The translations under genes were made by a program, and so were the position numbers. A DNA stretch of 64,000 nt from Tolypothrix sp. NIES-4075 (GTDB lineage: Bacteria; Cyanobacteriota; Cyanobacteriia; Cyanobacteriales; Nostocaceae), in the NCBI RefSeq assembly GCF_002218085.1, contig NZ_BDUC01000005.1:198448-262447 (forward strand), read 5' to 3'. The notes below the pieces were generated by a model. It was not told where the DNA came from. It did no database searches and saw nothing but the letters and a program-made list of their open reading frames with translations. Below are positions 50,889-59,793 of this stretch, piece after piece. Every line of letters begins with the position of its first letter. The stretch's first letter is position 1.

Positions 50889-51311
50889 ATGCAAATGATG
50901 GGAGCAGTTCACATTAAAGTAAAGCTAACAAACGCAATAGATGAGGAGCTAGTAAATCGAGGATTACTTGCACCTCACCTTTTGCGCGAACATGAAACTG
51001 AAGCTTTGGTAGACACAGGTGCAGTCACTTTAGTAATTCCCGCAGCAATGGTACAGCAGCTAGGTTTGCGAATTCGCTCTTCACGGGTAGCGCAATATGC
51101 TGACGGACGCCAGGAAAGTGTGGGAGTCACAGGACCTGTGATAATTGAGTGTGCAGGACGTGAAACTATTGTAGAAGCGTTGATAACTGGTGATGAAGTT
51201 CTCATTGGTCAAGTTGTATTAGAACAGTTAGACTTCTTAGTGGATTGTAAGAATCAGCGATTAATTCCAAACCCGGCAAATCCTGACTATGCAGTAATGC
51301 AAATTAAGTAG
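50889..51311 (+). CDS. Clan AA retropepsin-like aspartic protease
   Basis: The motif 'ALVDTGAVTLVIP' (~36-48, DTGA) is the active-site triad of single-domain retropepsin-like proteases, and 'ALITGDEVLIGQVVLEQLDFLVD' matches the second conserved region. Family size (~140 residues) fits a homodimer. Such cyanobacterial proteins are common and have no defined substrate. Start ATG at 50889 (MQMMGAVHIK). Confidence 0.83.
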   Translation: MQMMGAVHIKVKLTNAIDEELVNRGLLAPHLLREHETEALVDTGAVTLVIPAAMVQQLGLRIRSSRVAQYADGRQESVGVTGPVIIECAGRETIVEALITGDEVLIGQVVLEQLDFLVDCKNQRLIPNPANPDYAVMQIK

Positions 51312-51370
51312 CAAATCGGGAATGGGTAATGGGGAAAGGGAAAAGGGAAAGAATTATTACCAATGCCCAA

Positions 51371-51688
51371 TTACCAATTACCACGTTCCCAATTACAAAA
51401 GTCAGACTTACCGTATTTTGAAGACTGATAAAGCTGTTCAATCCACATACGTATATCACCTTCAGAACCTGACTTGAAAGATTTTCCGGTTACAGGATCG
51501 TAAGCTTTCCAATAAATATTACCGTAACGGTCAACTTTTTGCCAAACTTGTAATTCCTGAGAATTAGTTAGTAGCGTATCTACCAATCTTTGCCAGAAAT
51601 CATGTAAAAACTTCTTATAAGATGAGGAAGTTAGAAAACTAGTAGCTTCTATATTTTTTGATTTAAAACAAATTTGGTTATCTTTCAT
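51371..51688 (-). CDS. Conserved hypothetical protein
   Basis: 105 residues. Central text 'WQKVDRYGNIYWKAYDPVTGKSFKSGSEGDIRMWIEQLY' (50-88) is a pattern found in small cyanobacterial proteins of unknown function. The C-terminal residues (from ~'NWERGNW') are encoded by CCACGTTCCCAATTAC-type repeats, so the natural end may have been extended. No regulatory information. Confidence 0.6.
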   Translation of the reverse strand: MKDNQICFKSKNIEATSFLTSSSYKKFLHDFWQRLVDTLLTNSQELQVWQKVDRYGNIYWKAYDPVTGKSFKSGSEGDIRMWIEQLYQSSKYGKSDFCNWERGNW

Positions 51689-51937
51689 AAAATTACCCTA
51701 ATTTTCTCCAAAAAATTAATTTAAACGCCTAATGACAATTTTTTCTGTGAAAACAATCATATTTATTTCGATTTTCTCACGAGAAAAGTATTTGTTTTTG
51801 GTGATTTTCCTGTAGGCTCATTGCCTGATGTTTTTACAGTAGCGATCAATCGAGAAAAACTAGGGAAGATTGAGCTATTTTTTTCGGACTTAAGTAAGTT
51901 GGCGCTAATATTTCAAGGTATGTGAAGAAATTTAAAT

Positions 51938-52020
51938 GTAGGGTGCGTTACGCTGAAAGCTAACGCACCGTCAACAATTTAGGGTGCGATCTTCCTACGG
52001 CATAACACACCCTACAACAA
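51938..52020. repeat. REP-like palindromic repeat (GTAGGGTGCGTTA type)
   Basis: GTAGGGTGCGTTACG is followed by TAACGCACC, and GGGTGCGATCTTCC by ACACACCCTAC, a nested inverted arrangement typical of repeats scattered in cyanobacterial genomes. The rest of 51689-52336 is AT-rich and holds no supported gene. Confidence 0.6.
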
Positions 52021-52336
52021 ATTTATATTTCTTCAAGCCAATTGAATTTTTCTTGCCGACTTACTTACGCTTTAAACCGGCGTAGTTCCTTAATTATCGC
52101 TACTTACTCATTCCCGTTTTTACTTAAGCTTTTAGGCAATCATTAAAACCTCCCCACCATTAGCAACACCCCCTGAAAGCATTTGCTCCAGATGAGGGTT
52201 TACGGCTCGTTGTTATTCACCGACAAAAGTAAATTCGCCTATAAGTCAGTATTCTTTACTTCACAAAACGACATAATTAGGTAAAATTAGGTAAAGTAAT
52301 TTCTGCGTTTGTTTCACAAACGCAATTTTCTATTCC

Positions 52337-53419
52337 ATGCAAATGAACGAGCGTGCATCCAAACTTCCCTTTGCCCCGCTACTGTTAATCGCACCCTTTT
52401 TCCTATGGGGTACAGCAATGGTAGCAATGAAAGGAGTAATGCCCCACACCACGCCGCTATTTATGGCAGGAGTGCGTCTAGTGCCTGCTGGGGTGCTAAT
52501 CTTAATCGCAACTGCATTCATGGGTAGACCGATGCCTAAGGGTTGGGCAGCATGGTTGTGGATTGCCTTATTTGCGTTGGTGGATGGGACGTTATTTCAA
52601 GGCTTTTTGGCAGAGGGATTAGTTAGAACTGGTGCGGGGTTGGGGTCTGTAATGATTGACTCTCAACCGTTGGCTGTTGCTTTAATGTCGTTGTGGCTAT
52701 TTCAAGAACATATTGGTTTGTGGGGATGGCTGGGACTAGCATTAGGAGTCACAGGTATTAGTTTAATTGGCTTACCCGACGAATTAATTTTGAGTCTTTT
52801 CTCCAGTCATTCATTCCCCCCCTCTCCCCCTCTCCCCCTCCCCCTCTCCTTCTTTGAAAGCGGTGAGTGGTTGATGTTGTTGGCTGCGCTGTCAATGGCA
52901 GTGGGAACGATTTTGATTAGATATGTATGTCGATATGCCGATCCGGTAAGCGCTACAGGATGGCACATGATTATAGGTGGATTGCCTTTGTGGGGAATTT
53001 CATTTCTTAGCGAATCGCACTCCTTGCAAAATCTTGTAGTATCTGATTGGATGGCGCTTTTATATGCCACAGTCTTTGGGAGTGCGATCGCCTACGGATT
53101 ATTTTTCTATTTTGCTTCTAGCGGCAGTCTCACCAGTCTCAGTTCTCTGACCTTCCTCACACCCGTATTTGCCCTGCTATTTGGCAACTTGTTGCTTAAC
53201 GAAGTCCTCAGCCCTATACAGTGGGTAGGAGTCTTTTTGACTTTAGTCAGCATCTATTTGATCAACCAACGTGACACCTTAGCGCAAACAAATCAGAAGG
53301 TTGCAGTGACAGAACAAAACAATACACATTCGGAGCGATCGCTTCCGGAAGCATCTGGGAAAAAGCTCAACCCAGTAAGTTTATCAATCAGGGAATCTGA
53401 ACCAGAAATTATGCCCTAA
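52337..53419 (+). CDS. EamA family (DMT superfamily) transporter
   Basis: 360 residues with about ten membrane helices in two EamA repeats: 'LIAPFFLWGTAMVAMKGVMPHTTPLFMAGVRLVPAGVLILI' begins the first, 'ALSMAVGTILIRYVCRYADPVSATGWHMIIGGLPLWG' the second. A Pro/Ser-rich loop at residues 157-170 (SHSFPPSPPLPLPL), encoded by a C-rich repeat at 52805-52846, sits between the repeats. The C-terminal ~50 residues are hydrophilic. Probably exports a small metabolite; substrate unknown. Confidence 0.88.
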   Translation: MQMNERASKLPFAPLLLIAPFFLWGTAMVAMKGVMPHTTPLFMAGVRLVPAGVLILIATAFMGRPMPKGWAAWLWIALFALVDGTLFQGFLAEGLVRTGAGLGSVMIDSQPLAVALMSLWLFQEHIGLWGWLGLALGVTGISLIGLPDELILSLFSSHSFPPSPPLPLPLSFFESGEWLMLLAALSMAVGTILIRYVCRYADPVSATGWHMIIGGLPLWGISFLSESHSLQNLVVSDWMALLYATVFGSAIAYGLFFYFASSGSLTSLSSLTFLTPVFALLFGNLLLNEVLSPIQWVGVFLTLVSIYLINQRDTLAQTNQKVAVTEQNNTHSERSLPEASGKKLNPVSLSIRESEPEIMP

Positions 53420-53620
53420 TTAACGAAGACTGTAGCAGCAATTATATTGTTATCTCAATGCTGACCACTGACTGCGGAAAATAGGCGAATTCCTGACTTC
53501 TCATAATTTTCATCACCTTTAAAGCTTCTTCAAGATATTTTTGTCAAGATAAAAGTTAACATTAAGCCAAGCCCAAGTTATTGTTATATCCATAACTTCC
53601 AATGTATCTTCTGGCTGCGA

Positions 53621-54757
53621 ATGTTCGATATGAGGCTACGCCATTCCTCCATACTGGTAATTACCTGTTTGACTTGCCTGGGTTTTGACACCAGCCCAGC
53701 AAGCACAGTTCCACCTAACCTAGCACCGGAATTTAAACTGTCTCAAACCAATTCCACACAGACAGCCAATTCTTCTATTCTCGCACTTGGCAGTACAGGC
53801 GCACAAGTTGAGATACTGCAAACACAACTCAAAGAGTTAGGATATTACAAGGGTGTGGTAAATGGAGATTATGGCGAAAGCACTGAACTTGCCGTCTCTA
53901 AATTTCAGAAAGCAAAAAACTTGATAACAGATGGTCTTGCTGGTGCGACAACTAAACAAAGTCTGCTGACAGCAGTCAAGCAAAAGCAATCATTATCCCT
54001 TGCTGCTACCACTTCTACACCGAAAAATGAGAAAGCAAGTACCAAGGCATCTCCCCAAAAAGATTTATTATGGTGGTCGCTAGTTGGTGTGGGAATTTTA
54101 GGCAGTCTTGGTGCATTGCTTTATTTGCTGAGAAGGTCGAGAAAAGTCAAACAAGTCCAATCGGAAAACTTTGATTTTGAAGTTTTAACACCATCTCAGG
54201 CAAAGCCCGTTCCTGGTTTGTTACCGTTGGACAGCGCAGCAGATATAACAAATGCAGAACAAGCAACTGCACCACCTGCAACAGAAGTATTACCACTAGA
54301 AAAAACTTCCCGTTTGGCGAAAGTAAACATCGTTGAGGAATTGATGAAAGACTTACGCAGTGCAGACTTGACGAAACGACGCAAAGCTATCTGGGATTTG
54401 GGACAGCAGGGAGATTCCCGTGCAATTCAGCCACTGATGGAGGTGATGATTGATGCTGATTCTCAACAACGCAGCTTGATTTTAGCAGCTTTGGCGGAAA
54501 TTGGTACGCGCACACTTAAACCGATGAATCGTGCTTTGGCAATTTCACTGCAAGATGAAAGTCCAGAAGTGCGGCAAAATGCCATCCGTGATTTGACTCG
54601 CATTTATGATATGATGGCTCAAATTAGTCAGATGTTGTGTTTGGCAGCGGAAGACTCGAATGCTGAAGTGCAAGCAACAGCGCGTTATGCTCTTTCACAA
54701 ATGAATCGTATCCGCACTTTATCGCCGGATCAAGAGAGTGCAGAGGAGGATTCATAA
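53621..54757 (+). CDS. Peptidoglycan-binding, membrane-spanning protein with HEAT repeats
   Basis: Signal-peptide-like N-terminus, then PG_binding_1 (about 55-115: 'LGSTGAQVEILQTQLKELGYYKGVVNGDYGESTELAVSKFQKAKNL'), a linker, a membrane helix (~145-166, 'LLWWSLVGVGILGSLGALLYLL'), and a cytoplasmic part with HEAT-like repeats (about 240-365: 'RRKAIWDLGQQGDSRAIQPLMEVMIDADSQQRSLILAALAEIG'). It would link the cell wall outside to proteins inside. Start ATG at 53621 is followed by MFDMRLRH; a second start at Met4 is possible. Confidence 0.83.
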   Translation: MFDMRLRHSSILVITCLTCLGFDTSPASTVPPNLAPEFKLSQTNSTQTANSSILALGSTGAQVEILQTQLKELGYYKGVVNGDYGESTELAVSKFQKAKNLITDGLAGATTKQSLLTAVKQKQSLSLAATTSTPKNEKASTKASPQKDLLWWSLVGVGILGSLGALLYLLRRSRKVKQVQSENFDFEVLTPSQAKPVPGLLPLDSAADITNAEQATAPPATEVLPLEKTSRLAKVNIVEELMKDLRSADLTKRRKAIWDLGQQGDSRAIQPLMEVMIDADSQQRSLILAALAEIGTRTLKPMNRALAISLQDESPEVRQNAIRDLTRIYDMMAQISQMLCLAAEDSNAEVQATARYALSQMNRIRTLSPDQESAEEDS

Positions 54758-54778
54758 CAGTAACGCTCAAAGTTTATT

Positions 54779-55153
54779 CTACTGCGGATTGTGACATACG
54801 GCTTCAATGCGATAACCATCAGGATCGATCGCAAATGCTGCATAATAATTGGGGTGGTATTGCGGACGCAATCCAGGTTTGCCATCGTCTTTAGCTCCAA
54901 CTTGCATTGCTGCTGCATAAAAAGCGTCAACTTCGGAGCGATCGCTTGCCACAAATGCCAAATGAAAACCTTTTGATGGTTCAATCTCGGTTACACCTCG
55001 ATTACCAATCCAAAACATCGGGCGATCTATACCATAAGCTGCAACATAAGGCAAGTTAAATAAGCATTTAATGCCTAATGGTGCAAGTACAACGTTATAA
55101 AAATTGATGCTGCGCTGTAAATTACTGACTCCGAGGGATAGATGATCAAACAT
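54779..55153 (-). CDS. VOC family protein (glyoxalase/dioxygenase superfamily)
   Basis: 124 residues with the betaalphabetabetabeta layout, 'MFDHLSLGVSNLQRSINFYNVVLAPLGIKCLF' at the start, 'HLAFVASDRSEVDAFYAAAMQVGAKDDGKPGLR' and 'YAAFAIDPDGYRIEAVCH' at the end. The metal ligands of glyoxalase I type are visible as His4, His65-region and Glu near the C-terminus. Catalytic function uncertain: small ring-cleaving or resistance-type proteins share the fold. Confidence 0.83.
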   Translation of the reverse strand: MFDHLSLGVSNLQRSINFYNVVLAPLGIKCLFNLPYVAAYGIDRPMFWIGNRGVTEIEPSKGFHLAFVASDRSEVDAFYAAAMQVGAKDDGKPGLRPQYHPNYYAAFAIDPDGYRIEAVCHNPQ

Positions 55154-55302
55154 AAATCTTCACTATAAAGGCAGATATGCTGAAGCGTTCTTATCTTTGT
55201 AACTTGAATTAATCTACCACGTGCGATACGAGCAAACAAAAAAGTTATCTCTTTGAGAGTTCAAACGCTATTTTACGTTTTGCGGCGCGGTTAATGCTGC
55301 TA

Positions 55303-56187
55303 TTAATACAGGGCGGATGGTAGAAAAACCCCTGCCGGTTCGTTATACAGACCGAGGCTCATCAACGTTGCGGTCTGGGTGACACGCAGACCATGCTTCA
55401 AACACCAACGGAACAGGTCGGCGTTACGCATCGGAACATAGAAGCCAAACTCAGCGGACGCTGGAGCCGCCCCGATAAGCGCTTTTAAGTCCTCATTGTT
55501 CTCGCCAACAGCGTGACCGAAGAAGCCAACTTCGCTGGCGTAGCCCGATACGCGCCCATCACACTCAACAAGCATTGCCGTGCCCCGCTCGACAGCTCCC
55601 TTTAGTTCACCCGCCCGGTCATGACCATGAATGCGATAGCAGAGTTGATTACACGCAGCAAGGTCGGTCTCAGTCGCCGGACGAACGGTGCGACCGGGTA
55701 TCGTCAAGCCGAGCGGCTGTCCTTTAAGGTCCACCAGTGACTCGCGCACGTCGAAGCCGAGTTTGGTATACAGGGCAAGAGAGCAGCTGTTATGCGCGGC
55801 TTGAACGAGCCGCACCCCGGCGCACCGTTTTTCGTGTGCCCGCTGTAAAACATGTTCCATCAGGCGGCGACCAACCGACCCGTTTTGCGCGGCGGGGTCT
55901 ACCGAAGTCGGACCAATGCCGACGATAGTGTCGCCTTCCCACAAAAAGTTGCTGCCGATGACGCGCCCATCAAGAGCCTCAGCCACGACCGAATAAACCG
56001 CCTGGTGCGCCAACAGTTCGGTCAACATATCCGCCCCAAACTCCGCAGAAGGAAAGTCAGGTACGAAGCCGTGCTGTTCCGCAACAACACGCAAACCTTG
56101 ATACAGAATAGTGCCACAGGAAAGTGCGTCGTCGGGTCGTCCCGCACGCAGCATTACCGAAGATGTTTGTTCAAATACTTTGTCCAT
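55303..56187 (-). CDS. GNAT family N-acetyltransferase, GC-rich and probably acquired
   Basis: A 294-residue protein with two GNAT-like halves: 'LRAGRPDDALSCGTILYQGLRV', acetyl-CoA loop 'QNGSVGRRLMEHVLQRAHEKRC' and 'LALYTKLGFDVRE' in the first, 'VRPATETDLAACNQLCYRIHGHDRAGEL' opening the second. The DNA is visibly richer in GC than every neighbouring gene and contains no GCGATCGC in 885 bp. This composition and its isolation between a VOC gene and a decayed stretch suggest recent horizontal transfer. Substrate unknown. Confidence 0.85.
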   Translation of the reverse strand: MDKVFEQTSSVMLRAGRPDDALSCGTILYQGLRVVAEQHGFVPDFPSAEFGADMLTELLAHQAVYSVVAEALDGRVIGSNFLWEGDTIVGIGPTSVDPAAQNGSVGRRLMEHVLQRAHEKRCAGVRLVQAAHNSCSLALYTKLGFDVRESLVDLKGQPLGLTIPGRTVRPATETDLAACNQLCYRIHGHDRAGELKGAVERGTAMLVECDGRVSGYASEVGFFGHAVGENNEDLKALIGAAPASAEFGFYVPMRNADLFRWCLKHGLRVTQTATLMSLGLYNEPAGVFLPSALY

Positions 56188-56350
56188 GATGAAAAACCTT
56201 TCAAGTGTTCCGTTCGCAACTTTTTTTATCCGCGTTCGGCAACGGCTTTGCTGCGACCGTGCCGAGATGAGTGGTGGGCTGTGACAAATTTGTTAGATGT
56301 AGAGACAATTGATCGCATTATCGATCGATTAAATCAGTCGCATTCGGATT

Positions 56351-56458
56351 ATGCAAGCCTACCAAATCAAAAATTGTCAACTTCAGCTTCTTATCCACCA
56401 ACCAAATGACGCAGAACGATATTATCAGGAATTGATTTATGATTTAGCAAATTTATGA
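56351..56458 (+). CDS. Short frame coupled to the downstream glycosyltransferase
   Basis: ATG at 56351 encodes 35 residues (MQAYQIKNCQLQLLIHQPND then AERYYQELIYDLANL) and stops at TGA overlapping the glycosyltransferase ATG (ATGA). The amphipathic acidic sequence looks protein-like. It may be a leader peptide or the tail of a lost gene; the preceding stretch 56280-56350 also contains open 'NLLDVETIDRIIDRLNQSHS' in another frame. Confidence 0.35.
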   Translation: MQAYQIKNCQLQLLIHQPNDAERYYQELIYDLANL

Positions 56459-57516
56459 AATTACTTTTCGTTTCCACTTCCGTTGGACCCCTTGGTACTG
56501 GACTGGGCGGTGGTGTGGAATTAACCCTGTATAATATAGCTCAACAAATGATCCAGCGGGGTCATGAAGTGCAAATCGTCGCTCCCGCAGGTTCGACATG
56601 GGATAATCTACCTTTAGTGCAAATTCCTGGTAATTTACAGATTATTGCCCAAAGCCAAGAACGCACAGACCCGGTTATGATGCCAGAAAATTCTGTTTTG
56701 GCAAATATGTGGGATTATGCTCGTCAGGTTCAAACTGATTATGACTTGATTGTAAATTTTGCTTACGATTGGTTGCCATTTTACCTGACACCATTTTTCA
56801 CTCGTCCTGTTGCCCACTTAGTCAGTATGGGTTCACTCAATGACGCCCTAGACGAGATTATAAAACAAGTTGCAGAACATTTTCCTCTTACAATTGGCTT
56901 TCATACTCAAGTACAAGCTGAAACTTTTGACCTTGAACAACCGTATTATTGTTTGAGTAATGGAATTGATTTATCACTTTATCGATTTTGCGATCGCCCA
57001 AAACAACAATTAGCCTGGTTAGGTCGAATTGCCCCAGAAAAAGGTTTAGCAGATGCAGTCGCAGTCGCGCAAATTACTCAAATTCCCTTAAAAATTATGG
57101 GTAAAATTCAAGATGAATTATACTGGCAGCAGATTTGTGAAAATTACCCAAATGATATGTTTGAATATCTGGGATTTTTATCAACAAATGAAATGCAACA
57201 GGTATTAGGTGAGTGTCGGGCATTATTAATGACACCCCATTGGGTCGAAGCTTTCGGCAATGTCGTAATTGAAAGTTTAGCTTGTGGAGTGCCTGTAATA
57301 TCTTATCGTCGCGGGGGACCTGCGGAAATTATCCAAGATGGCAAAACTGGCTTTTTGGTAGAACCGGATAGCATTTCTGAGTTGGTAAATGCTACCCACC
57401 GTCTTGATGAAATTAACCGTCAAAATTGTCGCGCTGACGCAGAAGCTGAATTTTCTTTAGAAGCGTTAGGTTCGCGCTTTGAAAAATGGTTTAAAGAGGT
57501 AATAGGTAATTGGTAA
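56455..57516 (+). CDS. GT4 glycosyltransferase, tetrahydrobiopterin alpha-glucosyltransferase-like
   Basis: A 353-residue GT-B enzyme: N-terminal 'LFVSTSVGPLGTGLGGGVELTLYNIAQQMIQRGHEVQIVAPAGS' and 'DYDLIVNFAYDWLPFYLTPFFTRPVAHLVSMGSLNDALDE' closely resemble the Synechococcus UDP-glucose:tetrahydrobiopterin glucosyltransferase. The C-terminal domain shows 'YLGFLSTNEMQQVLGECRALLMTPHWVEAFGNVVIESLACGVPVISY' with the ExE-type glutamates (EAFGNVVIE). The predicted reaction makes pteridine glycosides. The 5' end overlaps a 35-codon frame by 4 bases. The family is firm; the acceptor is inferred. Confidence 0.8.
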   Translation: MKLLFVSTSVGPLGTGLGGGVELTLYNIAQQMIQRGHEVQIVAPAGSTWDNLPLVQIPGNLQIIAQSQERTDPVMMPENSVLANMWDYARQVQTDYDLIVNFAYDWLPFYLTPFFTRPVAHLVSMGSLNDALDEIIKQVAEHFPLTIGFHTQVQAETFDLEQPYYCLSNGIDLSLYRFCDRPKQQLAWLGRIAPEKGLADAVAVAQITQIPLKIMGKIQDELYWQQICENYPNDMFEYLGFLSTNEMQQVLGECRALLMTPHWVEAFGNVVIESLACGVPVISYRRGGPAEIIQDGKTGFLVEPDSISELVNATHRLDEINRQNCRADAEAEFSLEALGSRFEKWFKEVIGNW

Positions 57517-57557
57517 TAGGTAATTGCTCTTTGTTGTTGAGAACTAAATAATTATTA

Positions 57558-58619
57558 ATGCAATCTCAAATCGAAAATTCTAAATCTAAAATTGTTCCGC
57601 CTTTTCTCAAACCTGGTGATTTACTGCGAGTAATTGCGCCTAGCGGTGCTTTGCGAGAATTTGCGAACTTTGAACGCGGGGTGGAAATTTGGCGATCGCG
57701 TGGTTACAAAGTAGAAATATCTCCCCAGATAGATGAGAAATGGGGCTATTTAGCAGGTAAAGACGAAACCCGCCGCAACCAACTAGCAGCAGCATGGCAA
57801 GATCCAGAATGTCGCGGTATCCTCTGCGCTAGAGGTGGTTTCGGTAGCACCCGCATTTTAGAAAATTGGAATTGGGGAGGAGGGGAGTGGGGGAGTGGGG
57901 GACAGGGAGGACAAGGAGGACAAGGAGACAGGGGGAGTGGGGGACAGGGGGACAAGGAGAATAATTCTTCTTTCCCCCCATCCCCCCCCCTCCCCATCCC
58001 CCCCTCTCCCCACTCCCCACTCCCTAAATGGTTGATTGGTTTTTCTGACATCACTGCGCTATTGTGGAGCTTGGAAAAAGTTGGAATTTCTGGTGTTCAT
58101 GCACCTTTGCTGACAACTTTAGCTTCGGAACCAGATTGGTCAATTCAGCGTTTGTTTGATTGGGTGGAAGGTCGTCCTATCGCTTCTTTGAAAGGTTCTG
58201 GTTGGGGTGGAGGTGTGAAAAGTGGTATTTTACTACCAGCTAACTTGACGGTAGCGACTCATCTATTGAGTACACCATTTCAACCGAATTTAGATAATGT
58301 GATTTTGGCATTTGAAGATGTGACAGAAGCACCTTACCGCATTGATAGAATGCTGACACAATGGCGGATGAGTGGTGCTTTATCAAAAGTTAGTGGAATT
58401 GCATTGGGTAGCTTTACGAAATGTGAAGCACCTGATAATGTCCCCAGTTTGAGTGTAGAAGAAGTTTTGCGCGATCGCTTGAGCGATTTGGGTATTCCCG
58501 TTGTCTCCAATTTACCATTTGGTCACGAAGCACCTAACGCAGCTTTACCAGTCGGTGTTATGGCAACTTTGGATGGAGATGAAGGTCTTTTAAGTGTAGG
58601 AGTATCGGTGACAGATTAA
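57558..58619 (+). CDS. LD-carboxypeptidase (S66 family), with in-frame repeat insertion
   Basis: Cleaves the L,D-bond between meso-DAP and D-Ala in muropeptides, in the cytoplasm, for murein recycling. Motifs: 'PGDLLRVIAPSG' at the start, 'RGILCARGGFGSTRIL', nucleophile Ser in 'LIGFSDITALLW', Glu in 'LAFEDVTEAPYRIDRML' and His in 'PFGHEAPNAALPVG'. Residues ~106-155 (GGGEWGSGGQGGQGG... to PPSPHSPL) are encoded by the G-rich/C-rich repeat between 'LENWN' and 'PKWLIGF', in a loop before the catalytic Ser. A second copy of the 3' end lies at 59804-59912. Confidence 0.93.
   Translation: MQSQIENSKSKIVPPFLKPGDLLRVIAPSGALREFANFERGVEIWRSRGYKVEISPQIDEKWGYLAGKDETRRNQLAAAWQDPECRGILCARGGFGSTRILENWNWGGGEWGSGGQGGQGGQGDRGSGGQGDKENNSSFPPSPPLPIPPSPHSPLPKWLIGFSDITALLWSLEKVGISGVHAPLLTTLASEPDWSIQRLFDWVEGRPIASLKGSGWGGGVKSGILLPANLTVATHLLSTPFQPNLDNVILAFEDVTEAPYRIDRMLTQWRMSGALSKVSGIALGSFTKCEAPDNVPSLSVEEVLRDRLSDLGIPVVSNLPFGHEAPNAALPVGVMATLDGDEGLLSVGVSVTD
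57873..58022. repeat. In-frame G-rich/AT/C-rich inverted repeat inside the LD-carboxypeptidase gene
   Basis: GGGGAGTGGGGGACAGGG units, centre AGGAGAATAATTCTTCTTTC, then CCCCCCATCCCCC units. It encodes about 50 low-complexity residues without breaking the frame. Confidence 0.85.
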
Positions 58620-58780
58620 GATTATGGAAACAAGTTCAATAGATTCCTTGTCTCCTGCGATCGCACGATAAGACCTCTCACCGCTAACATCAAATATAGG
58701 TAATATTGCTACTTTTGTCATGTTCTGATTTCAAAGTCGCTTGTTTCTCAATTGTATATTTGATGGTATTGTATTGGGAC

Positions 58781-59623
58781 TTACCTTAATCCTTGCTGTT
58801 TCAAAAGTTCATCTACCCAAGCTACACTCTTTACTGACATGGCAGGTACAGGTTCTTGAGCATAGTCAATTACCAAATCATAGTTCCCTTCGTTGTATAA
58901 TTCACTAATTAATGTTTGTATTTCAAGTAATGGCTCTGTATCGCCTTCACGTAAAGGTAAGGGAAAAGAAGGTATCGGATTTTGCAAATTAAAAGCATAT
59001 AAATCTGCTTTGGGACGCTTGGATGCACGGCTAACCAAAATCCTATAGTCAGTTTGAATATTATTTTGTAGTTGTTGAATTGGCTTACCATCTCGCAGCA
59101 AATCAACTTCAACTAAATTCGTATAACTTCCTAATACCTGTAACCGTTTTTTTACATAGGCATTTCGTCCTTCTCCCGGACGTTTATTTTTAGGAGAAAG
59201 GATTTCAATTACAGTTACGACTTCTTGCGTCGCTACATCTCGCACTTCTAAGTAAGTCTCTTTGACTGTTTCCGGCATCGTAACATCAACTGTCACAGCT
59301 TCAACTACTGGAGATGCAACAGCAATACTGGTTGGTTCTGGTAACGGCATTTTTTGTATACTCTGGACTGCTACATCTGCAACACCTACCAAAAGTGAAT
59401 CTTCATCTATTGTTTGATATACTCGTTTTTCAATCGCAACTTTGTACTTTGGGCGCAATTGAGGATTCAGTCTCCGGAAAATTGCTGCTATGAGAAGATT
59501 ATGAATTTCTGACCAAAATAGTGGATTTTCTAAATATGGGTTCATTCCTGGAAATGGTGAAACAGCCCTCGTATTAACGGTTTCCGGAGATAGGGGACTG
59601 TCGAACTCGGAGAATGAAGCCAT
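58781..59623 (-). CDS. DUF4058 family protein
   Basis: 280 residues opening with 'PFPGMNPYLENPLFWSEIHNLLIAAIFRRLNPQLRPKYKVAIEKRVY', the DUF4058 signature, followed by 'YLEVRDVATQEVVTVIEILSPKNKRPGEGRNAYVKKRLQVLGSYTNLVEVDLLRDGKPI'. The 'VTVIEILSPKNK' E-x-K pattern recalls PD-(D/E)XK nucleases, as suggested for this cyanobacterial family. It lies on the opposite strand between the two copies of the LD-carboxypeptidase 3' end. Role unknown. Confidence 0.86.
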   Translation of the reverse strand: MASFSEFDSPLSPETVNTRAVSPFPGMNPYLENPLFWSEIHNLLIAAIFRRLNPQLRPKYKVAIEKRVYQTIDEDSLLVGVADVAVQSIQKMPLPEPTSIAVASPVVEAVTVDVTMPETVKETYLEVRDVATQEVVTVIEILSPKNKRPGEGRNAYVKKRLQVLGSYTNLVEVDLLRDGKPIQQLQNNIQTDYRILVSRASKRPKADLYAFNLQNPIPSFPLPLREGDTEPLLEIQTLISELYNEGNYDLVIDYAQEPVPAMSVKSVAWVDELLKQQGLR

Positions 59624-59793
59624 TACAGCACCTCAAAAAAAATTACACCCTACCGAGAATACATAGGGGTGCTAGGGTACTAACTAATTATATCCAAACC
59701 AGTTTGTGCAACTACACTTTTGCAATAAGAGCAAAAAATTGTAGCCCGTACTCCTCAATTTTTTCTAAATTATCCTGCGATCGCACTCGTTGA

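Noticed and set aside
55852..56409. Plus-strand 185-aa frame opposite the GC-rich GNAT gene
   Set aside because: A GC-rich antisense frame with no family signature; the GNAT motifs are on the minus strand.
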